Assembly: GCA_021784555.1 (NCBI GenBank) | Contig: JAJYHY010000024.1 | Coordinates: 1 to 41,108 of the forward strand | Length of the DNA: 41,108 bases | Reading direction: 5' to 3' | DNA from: a bacterium | Lineage (GTDB): Bacteria; Verrucomicrobiota; Verrucomicrobiia; Limisphaerales; UBA8199 | In this document: one piece after another, positions 6,761 through 16,206 of the stretch | How positions within the stretch are numbered: the stretch's first letter is position 1 | How the letters are laid out: each line of letters starts with the position of its first letter | Program-made: the position numbers and the translations under genes | Notes under the pieces: model-generated | The model's input: the letters and a program-made list of their open reading frames with translations, nothing else | Databases searched by the model: none | Told to the model about the DNA's origin: nothing

Positions 6761-7445
6761 TTACTCGCTTTCGACGACAGTCACATTTTCGTTTGCATGG
6801 AGTTCGTCGTTGAGAATCCGCAGCAGTTCATCCGGCAATCCAACCGCGCGATGGCTGTCGGTGTATTGCTCGACCACGGCCAACAAACGCCGCAGCGTTT
6901 CGGGCGAAATGTTTTTTTCGCCGCAGACTTCATCCTGCAATTGTTGCAGGCGGCCGGCTTGTTTCAGGTCGTTCATAACGGTTCCTCGGATGCCATTGAC
7001 GATGCGGGCCACGCCACGGCCATCATCCGGGTCGCGGGCGGCTTTCCACAACTGCTGAACCAAGAGCAATTCTTCGTCGCTGATCAACTTCAAGTTCGTC
7101 GCCTGCTGGAGTTCCAACAGGCACTTGAGCAATTCGCGGCGCGCCTCGATGGTTAGCGGGCCAGGGCCCTCATCGCCATTCATGCGGTGGCGGTCGCGCC
7201 AGCCGTTGGCGGGGTCGCGGAATTCCAGCAGTTTGTCGCGAAATTTCAAAAGGTGCTCCATGCGCTCGTCGCCATTGGCCAGAAGGCCCTCGCTGGCCTT
7301 GTCCCGCTCAACCACCGTGCAGGTCCAACAGCCAAACCGTGAATTGCCGCAACTGGGCGTGCTGGAGTCGATCTGGATGGGGCACTCGCCATTGGATGCG
7401 CTGGCGTAAAGTCTATAAAGGGCGCGGTTGTCGCCGCATTTCCGA
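6761..7445 (-). pseudogene. dndC: dndC, 3' fragment
   Basis: DndC is the PAPS-reductase-like ATP pyrophosphatase that takes part in placing sulfur on the DNA backbone. The fragment begins near 7445 and shows GECPIQIDSSTPSCGNSRFGCWTCTVVERDKA, the cysteine-rich signature of the family. It then continues through LLKFRDKLLEFRD and GPLTIEARRELL to a natural stop. The N-terminal ATP-binding half is missing, and upstream the frame lies inside a thioredoxin-like gene. The same frame stays open back to 7678, but that part is an out-of-frame reading of the thioredoxin gene. Confidence 0.8.
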
Positions 7446-7745
7446 CAACCATGATGGCGATGAAGACGAGCGGCTTGCCGCGGCAGGCCTCGACCAAGCC
7501 GTTCCAATGGGGAATTGATTTCCGGCAGGGGCCGCACCAGGTCGCCCAGAAATCGATCACGACCGGCTTGCCCCGGAGCCCCTGCCAATCCGTGCGGATA
7601 CCGGCGGAGGCACGGGCGATCCCGGTGAGATTCAATGGGGGCGCCGGGTTGCCAATCTCCGGGCGTGAGCACGAGCACGGAGCGGTGCGGTTAAGGTGAG
7701 CACGGCCGCCGCTGCGGCCAGAAGGAATGTTTTTGAACGGGTCAT
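7445..7745 (-). pseudogene. TlpA-like thioredoxin, frameshifted and truncated
   Basis: The ATG at 7745 starts a clear signal peptide (MTRSKTFLLAAAAAVLTLTAPLRARA). The mature part lies in another frame: GNPAPPLNLTG, then GKPVVIDFWATWCGPCRKSIPHWNGL with the redox CxxC. The shift falls between the signal peptide and the mature domain. The gene breaks near 7445, where dndC sequence begins. It starts 31 nt after the aldo/keto reductase stop, so it was probably the last gene of that operon. The lost part is the C-terminal half of the thioredoxin fold. Confidence 0.75.
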
Positions 7746-7775
7746 GTCAATAATGCGTTGGAACTCCGGATTCCG

Positions 7776-8960
7776 TCACGATTGGCTCAGCCTTTTCAGC
7801 GGCTTTTCGTAGAGCATCTCGTGGGTTTCCCGGAGAATTGCCGGGATGCGCTCGGCAAACGGGCTGGCGCGCAGGCATCCGTCCAGCTCCGGTTCGGACA
7901 TCTTGCCCGCATTCTGCCCCGGAAACCAGTGTTCGGCCTGGCCCAGGAGGTTGTAGCGCATCTTGCCCCAGGCAACCAGGTCCAGGGATTTGGCGTATGT
8001 CCATAAGCGCAAGATTTCAACGATGTTAACCTTTCCCGGCACCTCCACGTATTCCGGCAGGCCCTCAAACCATCTGGCGCACCAGTCGGCGCCCAGCACG
8101 GCCTCCATTTCCCGCCGCAGCCGGGCTTCTATGGGGGCGATGACCTCGGCCGCGCGGTCGTAGTATTCAAGCGCCCGGTAGTGTTCGTCGAAATCTCCGG
8201 GCCGGGCCACGCCGCAGCTTAGCGTGTGAACTTCCGTCCGAGCCAGACAGTAGAGGTCGTTGAACTGCATGGGTGTGAGCGGGGCGCACAGTTCAACCAG
8301 TTTGGGCGGCGGTTCGTAGAGTTTGCCGCCTTTGTCGTTCGGGCTGATGATGAAGACCCCCATGTCGCGGGCGCGCGCGGCCTTGACCGCCGGCCAATTC
8401 AGGTGGTTGACGAAGTACCAGTGGAGGTTGACGTAATCGAAATCGCCCTGTTCGATTGCCTCCAGGATAATGTCCGGCGTGGCGTGCGTGGAGAAGCCTA
8501 CAAACCGGACACGCCCCTGCCTCTGCAATTGCCGCGCCGCTTCCAAGCACCCCTTGGGCTTGAGTGAGTACTCCAGTAACTCGCGGTTGTTGATACCGTG
8601 CAAGGCCAGCAAATCGGCGTAATCCAGCCGCAGGTAGCTCATGGATTGCTCGAAGGTGCTCAGGAATTCGGCGGCGGTCGGCTTGGGCGCCACTTTCGTT
8701 TGTACGAGGAGCTTCTCCCGAGGGAGGGTTGGCAGGATGCGACCCAACTGCATCTCCGAGGTGCCGTAGCCGCGGGCGGTCTCGATGTGATTCACGCCGA
8801 GTTCCAAAGCGCGGCGAACGCAGGCCTCAAGGTTGGTTTGGTCCGCGGCCGGGACTTCCTCCGGCGGCACGTCCTGCCATTTGAATTGGTAGCGCATCCC
8901 GCCGCAGGTCAGCACGGGCATGGCCAACTCGGTCTTTCCGAAACGTCGATATTTCATCAC
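7776..8960 (-). CDS. Aldo/keto reductase
   Basis: This 394-residue NAD(P)H-dependent oxidoreductase has a TIM barrel with the AKR tetrad: Asp in the N-terminal part, Tyr in [11 protein letters not shown], Lys in [11 protein letters not shown] and His in LLALHGIN. The segment [12 protein letters not shown] and the nucleotide-site strand around [13 protein letters not shown] agree. It is longer than a minimal AKR because of a C-terminal helical extension of about 120 residues. That extension lacks the cysteine clusters seen in some ferredoxin-type AKRs. It starts 48 nt after the SGNH hydrolase on the same strand, and the broken thioredoxin gene follows. The substrate is unknown. Confidence 0.88.
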   Translation of the reverse strand: MMKYRRFGKTELAMPVLTCGGMRYQFKWQDVPPEEVPAADQTNLEACVRRALELGVNHIETARGYGTSEMQLGRILPTLPREKLLVQTKVAPKPTAAEFLSTFEQSMSYLRLDYADLLALHGINNRELLEYSLKPKGCLEAARQLQRQGRVRFVGFSTHATPDIILEAIEQGDFDYVNLHWYFVNHLNWPAVKAARARDMGVFIISPNDKGGKLYEPPPKLVELCAPLTPMQFNDLYCLARTEVHTLSCGVARPGDFDEHYRALEYYDRAAEVIAPIEARLRREMEAVLGADWCARWFEGLPEYVEVPGKVNIVEILRLWTYAKSLDLVAWGKMRYNLLGQAEHWFPGQNAGKMSEPELDGCLRASPFAERIPAILRETHEMLYEKPLKRLSQS

Positions 8961-9007
8961 GGTTTTTCCTCCTGGTTAGTTGAAGCCACTCGAATCGGGA
9001 CCCCTGG

Positions 9008-9739
9008 CTACCGGCGCCGCGGTGGGCGATCGTAGCGATTGAGAATCGGGGTTAATACTTTCACCCAGATAGCATAGCCTCGCGCGTTGGGGTGCAGCCC
9101 GTCCTTGAGGTACAAGTCCGCTCGCGGCCTCCCATTCCTGGAGAGCATGGGCGAAAACACATCGGCGAAGAGGAGCCGGCCACTGTTTCGGCTGTACTGG
9201 CGCACCAGGCGATTAAGTCTCCTGATCTGGCCCAAATATTTTGCCCGATCCGGGCAGGGCTTCACCGCGACGTAGGCAATCCGCGTCGCCGGGAGGGCCG
9301 CATGAACCTCTCTTACGAAGGCTTGGTAATCCGACAGAATCCGCCGCGGCGACTTCCCCGCCGCGATATCGTTGTCCCCCTCATAGACCAACACCAGTTT
9401 CGGGCGGTAAGGAATGACGATGCGGCGGGCGTAGGCCACCAGGTCCGGCATCTCCGACCCACCAAACCCACGGGTAAACACCTTGTGGCCTGGAAAGAGG
9501 CTTGCCGCGTTCTTCCACTTGCGGATGCTGGAGCTGCCGGTGAACTCGACGGCATCTTGTGGCGGCGGACTCGTCCGGTCCCGCGCCTCGAACGCGCGGA
9601 TCTCCTTTTCCCAGCGCCCGGCGGCTGACGCTTTGGCCGCGCCGGGATTGTGGGTATTGGCGCAAAAGGCCGGACTGGAGGATAACGCGCAGAGCAGGAG
9701 TGCCAATAACAGGTTGAATCGTGTTCGCATGGCGCTCAT
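9008..9739 (-). CDS. Exported SGNH/GDSL hydrolase
   Basis: With the start at 9739 (AGGG shortly upstream) the protein begins MSAMRTRFNLLLALLLCALSSSPAFCA, a Sec signal peptide; an upstream in-frame ATG at 9889 would bury it. The SGNH blocks are visible: FTGSSSIRKW with the nucleophile Ser, GFGGSEM with the block II Gly, YEGDNDI with the Asn, and DGLHPN with the catalytic Asp and His. Such enzymes hydrolyse esters of sugars or lipids outside the cytoplasm. The gene is the first of a minus-strand run with the aldo/keto reductase and the former thioredoxin gene. The substrate cannot be read from the sequence. Confidence 0.85.
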   Translation of the reverse strand: MSAMRTRFNLLLALLLCALSSSPAFCANTHNPGAAKASAAGRWEKEIRAFEARDRTSPPPQDAVEFTGSSSIRKWKNAASLFPGHKVFTRGFGGSEMPDLVAYARRIVIPYRPKLVLVYEGDNDIAAGKSPRRILSDYQAFVREVHAALPATRIAYVAVKPCPDRAKYLGQIRRLNRLVRQYSRNSGRLLFADVFSPMLSRNGRPRADLYLKDGLHPNARGYAIWVKVLTPILNRYDRPPRRR

Positions 9740-9910
9740 CTTGCCCTGGAACCGATAGCAAGTCAAAACCACCCCTGATTTCCCGCCGGCGTACCGACGG
9801 GATGCGCTGCTGAACCTGCCGAGCGGGCGAGCGGGGCTTTTTGCTTGAAAGGAGGGATATTCTCGTATATTTAGAATGAGGTTCGCCATGTTAAGGACCC
9901 AGTTTACAGA

Positions 9911-10780
9911 ATGAAAGCGCTTTTTCCTTCCTCACCAGAGGCCGTTCTCGGACCCGGGATGCACCGGCGTCGCCTGCGAGGGGCTGGCCGTTGGGGGTTC
10001 ACCCTAATCGAATTGCTGGTTGTGATTGCCATCATTGCCATCCTTGCCGCCATGCTCTTGCCCGCGCTGAGCAAGGCCAAGAGCCGGGCCAAGCAAACTT
10101 CATGCATCAACAACCTGCGGCAGATTGGGATTGGCCTGGCGATGTATCTCGACAGTTATAACCAATATCCCGGCTGCTACTCAGTCACGCCGGACGTCTA
10201 TGCCGTTTGGCCCCCGCGCCTGCTTTCGATGATGGGGAATAACCGTAAAGTCTTTTACTGCCCGGCGGCCCTTCCCGACGCGCAGTGGGCCACCAATGAA
10301 AACCGCACCCTCGGATCCCATGACCCCAACGGGAAATGGGACCCCTACGGCATATCGGTAAATTCGCGCTTTTCCCTGGCTTACAATGATTGGGGGCTGA
10401 ACCTTAATAACCACCCGCAGCTCGGTCTGGGTGGCGACATTAACGGCGGTTTTCACCAAGGGCCGGTCACTGAAAGCATGGTCATCCACCCCACGGAGAT
10501 GATCATGCTTGGAGACGCACGCGCCTTCGCCAATCCTTCTCTCTACAACACCTGGCCGGCTAACCTGGACCCGACCCAATTCGACCAGTGGCCCTCCAAC
10601 CGCCATGATTACCAAACCGACCTCCTGTTTTGCGATTCCCACGCCGAGAGCGCCCGGCGCCATGACGTCATTGACCCCCGCAACTATAAATGGCGCGCGC
10701 GTTGGAACAACGATGACAAGCCGCACTTGGAGGTGACTTGGACAGTGAATTCGGCTCAGGAGGCCGGGCTGGACCCGTGA
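9911..10780 (+). CDS. Prepilin-like protein with N-terminal methylation motif
   Basis: The 289-residue product has a basic leader of about 28 residues, then [25 protein letters not shown]. This is the prepilin peptidase site, with Glu at position 5 and the hydrophobic assembly helix, followed by [20 protein letters not shown]. Verrucomicrobia and planctomycetes carry very many such pseudopilins. The globular part is rich in Asn, Trp and Pro and ends with [14 protein letters not shown], resembling the H-x9-DG region of that group. It is divergent from the SGNH hydrolase, and galK follows 5 nt after its stop. The role is unknown; pilus-like or surface display is the family expectation. Confidence 0.85.
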   Translation: MKALFPSSPEAVLGPGMHRRRLRGAGRWGFTLIELLVVIAIIAILAAMLLPALSKAKSRAKQTSCINNLRQIGIGLAMYLDSYNQYPGCYSVTPDVYAVWPPRLLSMMGNNRKVFYCPAALPDAQWATNENRTLGSHDPNGKWDPYGISVNSRFSLAYNDWGLNLNNHPQLGLGGDINGGFHQGPVTESMVIHPTEMIMLGDARAFANPSLYNTWPANLDPTQFDQWPSNRHDYQTDLLFCDSHAESARRHDVIDPRNYKWRARWNNDDKPHLEVTWTVNSAQEAGLDP

Positions 10781-10785
10781 CACCG

Positions 10786-11958
10786 ATGGAAATGGCCGCG
10801 CGGCGCTGCTCAAAGCTCTTCCGCAGATGCTTTGGGCAGCCGCCGGGCTGGGTGGTGGCCGCGCCGGGCCGTGTCAACCTCATCGGCGAGCACACGGACT
10901 ACAACGATGGTTTTGTGCTGCCGATGGCCATCGAACGGCACGTCGTCCTCGCGGGAGGCCGCAACTTCACGCGCGAAGCGACCCTCCACAGCCTGACTGC
11001 CGGTGAAACCGCTTCTTTCAGCCTCCGAGGCAAGCTGGGCCTCGGTGACCCCGCCTGGTCCAACTATATCCGCGGCGTCGTTGCCGGTTTTCAACAACGG
11101 GGCTGGCATATTCCAGGGTTCAATGCGGTCATCGATTCAACCCTCCCTTATGGAGGCGGCCTCGCCAGTAGCGCCGCCCTGGAGGTCGCCGCGGCGACCC
11201 TCCTGGAGCTCATAGGAGGCAAACCGCTCGACCCGGTTGAGAAAGCCCTCCTTTGCCAGCGCGCCGAGCACGATTTCGCCGGAGTTCCGTGCGGGATTAT
11301 GGACCAGTTCGCCTCGATCCTGGGATGCCAGGACCAGGCGCTGCTCCTGGATTGCCGCTCGCGCACGGCTACTGCCGTCCCGCTGGGCGACCCCTCTGTC
11401 ACCGTCCTGATCATCAACACCCACGTGCGCCATCGGCTCGCCGAAGGCGAATACGCCAAACGGCGCGCCCGTTGCGAGGAGGTGGCCAAGGCGCTCGCTG
11501 TAGCCGCCCTGCGCGACATTACTCTCGAGGACCTCGATGCCGCCCGTCCCCGGCTTGAGCCGGTCGCTTTCCGGCGCGCCCGCCATGTCATCACCGAAAA
11601 TGGACGCACCCTCCGGATGGCGGCGGCGCTCCGCGCCTCGGACTGGGAAACAGTCGGTGAGATGATGTATGCCAGCCATGACTCGTTGCGGACCGACTAT
11701 GAAGTCAGTTGCCGCGAACTGGACGCGGTGGTCAACATCGCCCGCTCTATCGGCACGGGCCAGGGCATGATCGGCTGCCGCATGACCGGCGCCGGTTTTG
11801 GGGGCTGCGCAGTGAGCCTCATCAGGTCTGAGGCGGCCCTGCACATTACCCGAAAAATGGCCCAGGCTTATGAACAGGAGACTCGTGACTCGGCCAGCAT
11901 TTTCTCCTCGCGTCCCGCCGCCGGAGCCAGAACGCTGGAGGCAGACAACGACGCATGA
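10786..11958 (+). CDS. galK: Galactokinase
   Basis: This GHMP kinase phosphorylates galactose at C1 in the Leloir pathway. The N-terminal signature APGRVNLIGEHTDYNDGFVLP is complete. The ATP loop is PYGGGLASSAALEVA, and the C-terminal motif is GCRMTGAGFGGCAVSL. The ATG at 10786 places MEMAARRCSKLF exactly where the known enzymes begin; a TTG at 10738 inside the prepilin gene is possible but less likely. At 390 residues the length is normal. It follows the prepilin gene by 5 nt and precedes the HAD phosphatase by 6 nt, so the three may be co-transcribed. No other Leloir gene is in the window. Confidence 0.95.
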   Translation: MEMAARRCSKLFRRCFGQPPGWVVAAPGRVNLIGEHTDYNDGFVLPMAIERHVVLAGGRNFTREATLHSLTAGETASFSLRGKLGLGDPAWSNYIRGVVAGFQQRGWHIPGFNAVIDSTLPYGGGLASSAALEVAAATLLELIGGKPLDPVEKALLCQRAEHDFAGVPCGIMDQFASILGCQDQALLLDCRSRTATAVPLGDPSVTVLIINTHVRHRLAEGEYAKRRARCEEVAKALAVAALRDITLEDLDAARPRLEPVAFRRARHVITENGRTLRMAAALRASDWETVGEMMYASHDSLRTDYEVSCRELDAVVNIARSIGTGQGMIGCRMTGAGFGGCAVSLIRSEAALHITRKMAQAYEQETRDSASIFSSRPAAGARTLEADNDA

Positions 11959-11964
11959 CCCGCG

Positions 11965-12951
11965 ATGAACGTCACCCGTTTAAGCCTGCTCTTCGTTTTA
12001 GCGTGGAATGTCGTCTATGCCTCGCCCGCTCCCCTGCCAGACTGGAATCCGGGGCGGACGCGGAGCGCCATCATCGGGTTTGTGGAGGCGGTGACCGAGC
12101 CGGGCGGCGCCGGTTTCGTTCCTGTGGCCAAGCGCATTGCGGTCTTCGATAATGACGGGACGCTTTGGTGCGAGCAGCCGGCTTATCCGCAATTGGTTTT
12201 CGGCCTGGATCGCGCCAAGGCGCTGGCCGCCCGCCACTTGGAATGGCATTCGACCGAACCGTTCAAGTCCGCGCTGGCGGATTACCTGGGTGGTCTGGTT
12301 GCGACGGGGGTTGGCGGCCTGAACGAATTAACGGCGGGGACGGGCGCGGGTCAGACCGTGGAGGAGTATGCTCAAACCGTCAGGGGTTGGCTGGCCACCG
12401 CGAAGCATCCGAGGTTTGGGCGTCCCTACACCCGGTGCGTGTATGAGCCGATGCTGGAACTGCTCGCCTACCTGCGGGCGCACCGGTTTGAGACGTACAT
12501 TGTCTCGGGCGGAGAGCTGGAGTTCATGAGGCCCTGGACGGAAGAGATCTATGGCGTGCCGCCGGAGCGGGTCATCGGCAGCACGGTGCGGACCCGCCTT
12601 GAAATGAGGAACGGAAAGCCGGTCGTTGTGCTCACGCCGAAGATTGACTGCATCGACGACGGAGCGCAGAAGGTGCTTTCGATCCAGCGTGTCATCGGCC
12701 GGCGCCCCATCGTGGCGTTTGGCAATTCCGACGGGGACCTGCCGATGCTCGAATGGACCGCATCGGGCCCGGGGTTGCGACTGTGCGCCTTGGTTCATCA
12801 CACCGACGCCAAACGTGAGTACGCTTACGACCGCACCGCGGCGTTCGGCCGCCTGGACAAAGGGTTGGATGAGGCCAAACGGCAAGGCTGGGTGGTGGTG
12901 GATATGAAAAACGATTGGAAGAGGGTGTTTCCGCCGCGAAAGAGACTTTAG
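11965..12951 (+). CDS. Exported HAD-family phosphatase
   Basis: The 328-residue protein starts with a Sec-type signal (MNVTRLSLLFVLAWNVVYASPAP). The HAD motifs follow in order: AVFDNDGTLW (motif I, nucleophile Asp), YIVSGGELEFM (motif II), a Lys region near LTPKIDCIDDGAQK, and AFGNSDGDLPML (motif IV). The arrangement resembles phosphoserine-phosphatase-like enzymes, with a helical cap between motifs I and II. It is probably periplasmic and acts on a small phosphorylated substrate. It lies between galK and dapF and may share their transcript. The substrate is not known. Confidence 0.85.
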   Translation: MNVTRLSLLFVLAWNVVYASPAPLPDWNPGRTRSAIIGFVEAVTEPGGAGFVPVAKRIAVFDNDGTLWCEQPAYPQLVFGLDRAKALAARHLEWHSTEPFKSALADYLGGLVATGVGGLNELTAGTGAGQTVEEYAQTVRGWLATAKHPRFGRPYTRCVYEPMLELLAYLRAHRFETYIVSGGELEFMRPWTEEIYGVPPERVIGSTVRTRLEMRNGKPVVVLTPKIDCIDDGAQKVLSIQRVIGRRPIVAFGNSDGDLPMLEWTASGPGLRLCALVHHTDAKREYAYDRTAAFGRLDKGLDEAKRQGWVVVDMKNDWKRVFPPRKRL

Positions 12952-12987
12952 GTTTGCAGTTTTGGCCGCACATCATAGCTTTGGCGC

Positions 12988-13794
12988 ATGGTTCTGGAAT
13001 TCGCCAAGATGAATGGCGCGGGCAATGATTTTGTGCTCATCGACAACCGCTCGCGGACGATACGGCTCTCTCGCGAGCAGATCGCCCGCCTTTGCGATCG
13101 GCACCGGGGCATCGGCGCCGATGGGCTGATGCTGTTGGTCCCCTCCGGTGGCAAGGCCGATTGGGCCTGGGAATTCTACAACAGCGACGGCAGCACCGGA
13201 GAGATGTGCGGGAATGGCGCGCGCTGTTTCGCGCGTTTCGTGCGGCGCAAAGCGGGGGCCGCCGAGCGGATCACTTTTGAGACGGAGGCGGGTGTTATCG
13301 CCGCGAAGTTCGACGGCGCGCGGGTCACGGTGAACCTGACTCCGCCGGAGGGATTGCGCCTGAACGAGCAAGTGGCGCTCGCGGAGGGCCCGATCACGGT
13401 TCATTCTCTGAACACCGGCGTGCCGCACGCGATTTTATTCGTGCCGGACGCCGACCAGGCCATGGTCGAACGACTTGGCCCCCAGGTTCGCCGCCATCCG
13501 CATTTCGCCCCAAAAGGAACCAACGTTGATTTCGTCCAGGTGCTGGCCCCTGGAATGATCCGCGTGCGCACCTTCGAACGCGGAGTCGAGGGGGAAACAC
13601 TGGCTTGCGGCACCGGCGTTGCCGCCTCCGCCCTGGTGGCCTCGCGCGTCCATCGATTCGGAGCACCGGTAAAGGTCCACGTCCAGAGCGGAGACGAGCT
13701 TGAGGTTGGCTTTGCGGAGCGAAGCGGAGGCTTCGCGGAAGTGACGCTGACGGGCCCGGCGGAGTATGTTTTCGAGGGGCGCATCGAACTGTAA
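12988..13794 (+). CDS. dapF: Diaminopimelate epimerase
   Basis: DapF converts LL- to meso-diaminopimelate for lysine and peptidoglycan. The 268-residue protein opens FAKMNGAGNDFVLIDN. It carries both catalytic cysteines in the expected settings: GEMCGNGARC in the first half and ETLACGTGVAAS in the second, with FERGVEGET between. The length is typical. The gene lies 36 nt after the HAD phosphatase and 7 nt before dapA, so it heads the dapF-dapA-dapB block. Confidence 0.96.
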   Translation: MVLEFAKMNGAGNDFVLIDNRSRTIRLSREQIARLCDRHRGIGADGLMLLVPSGGKADWAWEFYNSDGSTGEMCGNGARCFARFVRRKAGAAERITFETEAGVIAAKFDGARVTVNLTPPEGLRLNEQVALAEGPITVHSLNTGVPHAILFVPDADQAMVERLGPQVRRHPHFAPKGTNVDFVQVLAPGMIRVRTFERGVEGETLACGTGVAASALVASRVHRFGAPVKVHVQSGDELEVGFAERSGGFAEVTLTGPAEYVFEGRIEL

Positions 13795-13801
13795 GATTCT
13801 T

Positions 13802-14680
13802 ATGTTCACTGGAACCTACACAGCTATCGTTACTCCCTTCCGGGATGGCCAAATCGACGAACCCGCGCTCGAACGCCTTGTCAAGACCCAGGTTCGAGCC
13901 GGCATTGACGGCCTGGCGCCAGTTGGCACGACGGGTGAATCCCCCACAGTCAGCTACCAGGAGCACATCCAAATCATTGCGCTGACAGTGAAGTTTGCCG
14001 CCGGAAAAACGAGGGTGATGGCGGGCACGGGTGGCAACTCCACCAGCGAAGCGATCTACCTGACGCGGGAAGCCGAGAAGGCGGGCGCGGACGGTTCGCT
14101 CCAGGTGGCGCCCTATTACAACAAGCCGACGCAAGAGGGCCTGTTCCAGCATTTCCGCGAGATCGCGAAGAACACGCGCTTGCCATTGGTCCTTTACAGC
14201 ATTCCCGGGCGGTGCGGCATCGAGATTGGCGTTGAGACCGTTAAACGGCTTTCCAAAGAGTGCAAAAACGTCGTGGGCATCAAGGAGGCGGGCGGCAATC
14301 CGGACCGTGTGAGCCAGTTGCGCGCCGCGCTGGGACCGCGGTTCGACATTCTCAGCGGAGACGATTCGTTGACATTACCCTTCATGGCGGTCGGCGCGCA
14401 GGGTGTGATCAGCGTCGCCTCGAACCTCATTCCTCACCAGATCTCGCAGATGGTCAAGGCTTTCGCCGGGGGTGACACGCGAACCGCCTTGAAGCTCCAC
14501 CAGAAGTATTATCCGCTCTTGAAGGACTTGTTTATCGAAACCAACCCGGTGCCGGTCAAGGCGGCGCTGGCCATGATGGGCCAGATTGCCGAGGAATATC
14601 GCCTCCCCCTGGCGCCCATGAATCCCAAGAACCGCGAAGCCCTCCGCGCAACGATGCGCGAATGTGGCCTCCTCAAATGA
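13802..14680 (+). CDS. dapA: 4-hydroxy-tetrahydrodipicolinate synthase
   Basis: DapA condenses pyruvate with aspartate semialdehyde at the entry to the diaminopimelate branch. The ATG at 13802 gives MFTGTYTAIVTPF, the normal start, and the protein has 292 residues. The family motifs are GTTGESPT, the Tyr in LVLYSIPGRCG, and VVGIKEAGG with the Schiff-base lysine. The sequence SGDDSLTLPFMAVGAQGVISVASN completes the barrel. The stop overlaps the dapB start by ATGA, which implies coupled translation. Confidence 0.96.
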   Translation: MFTGTYTAIVTPFRDGQIDEPALERLVKTQVRAGIDGLAPVGTTGESPTVSYQEHIQIIALTVKFAAGKTRVMAGTGGNSTSEAIYLTREAEKAGADGSLQVAPYYNKPTQEGLFQHFREIAKNTRLPLVLYSIPGRCGIEIGVETVKRLSKECKNVVGIKEAGGNPDRVSQLRAALGPRFDILSGDDSLTLPFMAVGAQGVISVASNLIPHQISQMVKAFAGGDTRTALKLHQKYYPLLKDLFIETNPVPVKAALAMMGQIAEEYRLPLAPMNPKNREALRATMRECGLLK

Positions 14681-15411
14681 CTCGCATCATCATCACCGGT
14701 TCAAAGGGGCGGATGGGGCGGATGCTCATCGCCTGCGCCGGCCAGCACCCGGACTTGGAAGTGGTCGGCCAAATGGACCTGGGCGACGATCTCCGACCTA
14801 TCTTGGACCAGGCACAGGTCGTTATCGACTTCAGTTCGCATTCGGCCACACCCGGCATCGCCGCCCTATGCGCCGAAAGGGACAAGGCCATCGTCATCGG
14901 AACAACCGGCCATTCCGAGGAGGAGCGCCAAAGTGTCACGGCTTGCAGCGCGAAGATTCCGATGGTGTTTTCGGCGAACTATTCGACGGGGGTCAACGCC
15001 TTGTTCTGGCTCACGCGAAGGGCGGCTGAGATCCTGGGACCGAACTACGATCTGGAGGTGGTGGAGATGCACCATCGGCTTAAACGAGACGCCCCCAGCG
15101 GCACCGCCAAGACACTCGCAGAGATCCTCGCCGCGGTCCGGCGGCAAGACCTTGAGAACGCCCTTCGCCATGGCCGAAAGGGGATTGTGGGAGAACGTAC
15201 GAGCGAGGAGATCGGGATGCATTCGCTTCGGGGTGGCGATGTCATCGGAGACCACACCGTTATCTTTGCGGGAATTGGCGAGAGGCTGGAGTTGACCCAC
15301 AAAGCCTCCAGCCGTGAGACCCTTGCCAACGGGGCACTGCGGGCCGCCCTCTGGGTTTTGCAGCAAAGAGCGGGCCTTTACGACATGCAAGATGTCCTGG
15401 GGTTGAAGTAA
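14677..15411 (+). CDS. dapB: 4-hydroxy-tetrahydrodipicolinate reductase
   Basis: DapB reduces the DapA product with NAD(P)H. The ATG at 14677 overlaps the dapA stop and gives MTRIIITGSKGRMGRML, a Rossmann glycine motif; an in-frame start 15 nt earlier lies inside dapA and is less likely. The second-domain signature EMHHRLKRDAPSGTA contains the catalytic His and Lys, and GTTGHSEEE marks the nucleotide edge. At 244 residues the size is normal. It is the last gene of the block and is followed by the convergent Uma2 gene. Confidence 0.96.
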   Translation: MTRIIITGSKGRMGRMLIACAGQHPDLEVVGQMDLGDDLRPILDQAQVVIDFSSHSATPGIAALCAERDKAIVIGTTGHSEEERQSVTACSAKIPMVFSANYSTGVNALFWLTRRAAEILGPNYDLEVVEMHHRLKRDAPSGTAKTLAEILAAVRRQDLENALRHGRKGIVGERTSEEIGMHSLRGGDVIGDHTVIFAGIGERLELTHKASSRETLANGALRAALWVLQQRAGLYDMQDVLGLK

Positions 15412-15499
15412 ACCGCATTGGGTCAGAGCCGCTAGCCAGACGTTCTCCGAAGAGGGTCTCTTTGTCGCCCACTTGATCGGCCACTTTATCGACGAGATC

Positions 15500-16138
15500 C
15501 TAAATCAGCCTCCATTCTTTAAGCACGTCCAGAATCGGCGGCGGCAGGGATTGCCACAGCCACTCCACCTTGAGCCACAGGCCCGCCAGCACCGTGCTGC
15601 GATAGATGCCATCGTCGCCAGCCGGGACCAGGCGGTAAATGCCATCTTGTCCGCGCAGGCAGAACTCGGCCTGTCGCCGCTCCGGGTCTAGCAACCAGTA
15701 TTCGGGAACGCCGCCCTGCTCGTATTCGTAAAACTTGTCGCCACGATCCGTCGCCCGGCTGCCGGGGCTGATGATCTCCACCACCAGGTCCGCGGGACCT
15801 TCCAGGTTCAACCGCTTCACCCGCTTTAGATTCTCGTTGGCGACGAAGAAAACGTCCGGCGCCCTGCCCGGCAACGCCCGCCCCGTCTTCATCTGAAACG
15901 GCTCCGAATACACCCGGCCCAGATGGCGGGCTTGGGCGAAAAGGTTGAGCAGGGAATGCAGGAAGCCCCGGATGTTTTCGTGCGGCTCGGTAACTGGACT
16001 CATGAACACCATCCTTCCGTTGACCCATTCCACGTGATGATTGTCGCCTGGCCAATGGAGGAAGTCCTCGTAGCTCATCGCTTCGCCAGGGCTTTCCTCT
16101 GAAGTTGCGCGCGGCTCGGTTTGAATTTCGTAGGCCAT
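15500..16138 (-). CDS. Uma2-family putative nuclease
   Basis: This 212-residue protein belongs to the Uma2/DUF820 group with a PD-(D/E)xK nuclease-like fold. It shows YEDFLHWPGDNHHVEWVNGRM, then GRAPDVFFV with the first acidic residue. DLVVEIISPGSRATDRGDKFYEYEQGGVPEYWLLDP supplies the acidic centre and the Lys-Tyr region of the family. Such genes are abundant in cyanobacteria and verrucomicrobia, often in multiple copies beside small repeats, and their biological role is not settled. It converges with dapB. A palindromic element separates it from the DUF4058 gene on the same strand. Confidence 0.88.
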   Translation of the reverse strand: MAYEIQTEPRATSEESPGEAMSYEDFLHWPGDNHHVEWVNGRMVFMSPVTEPHENIRGFLHSLLNLFAQARHLGRVYSEPFQMKTGRALPGRAPDVFFVANENLKRVKRLNLEGPADLVVEIISPGSRATDRGDKFYEYEQGGVPEYWLLDPERRQAEFCLRGQDGIYRLVPAGDDGIYRSTVLAGLWLKVEWLWQSLPPPILDVLKEWRLI

Positions 16139-16206
16139 TTGAGTCCTCTGTAAGATAGACTAACGAGCCGGCGCTGCAAAGGGCAAAACCGCGGGTGTGA
16201 TTAAAT

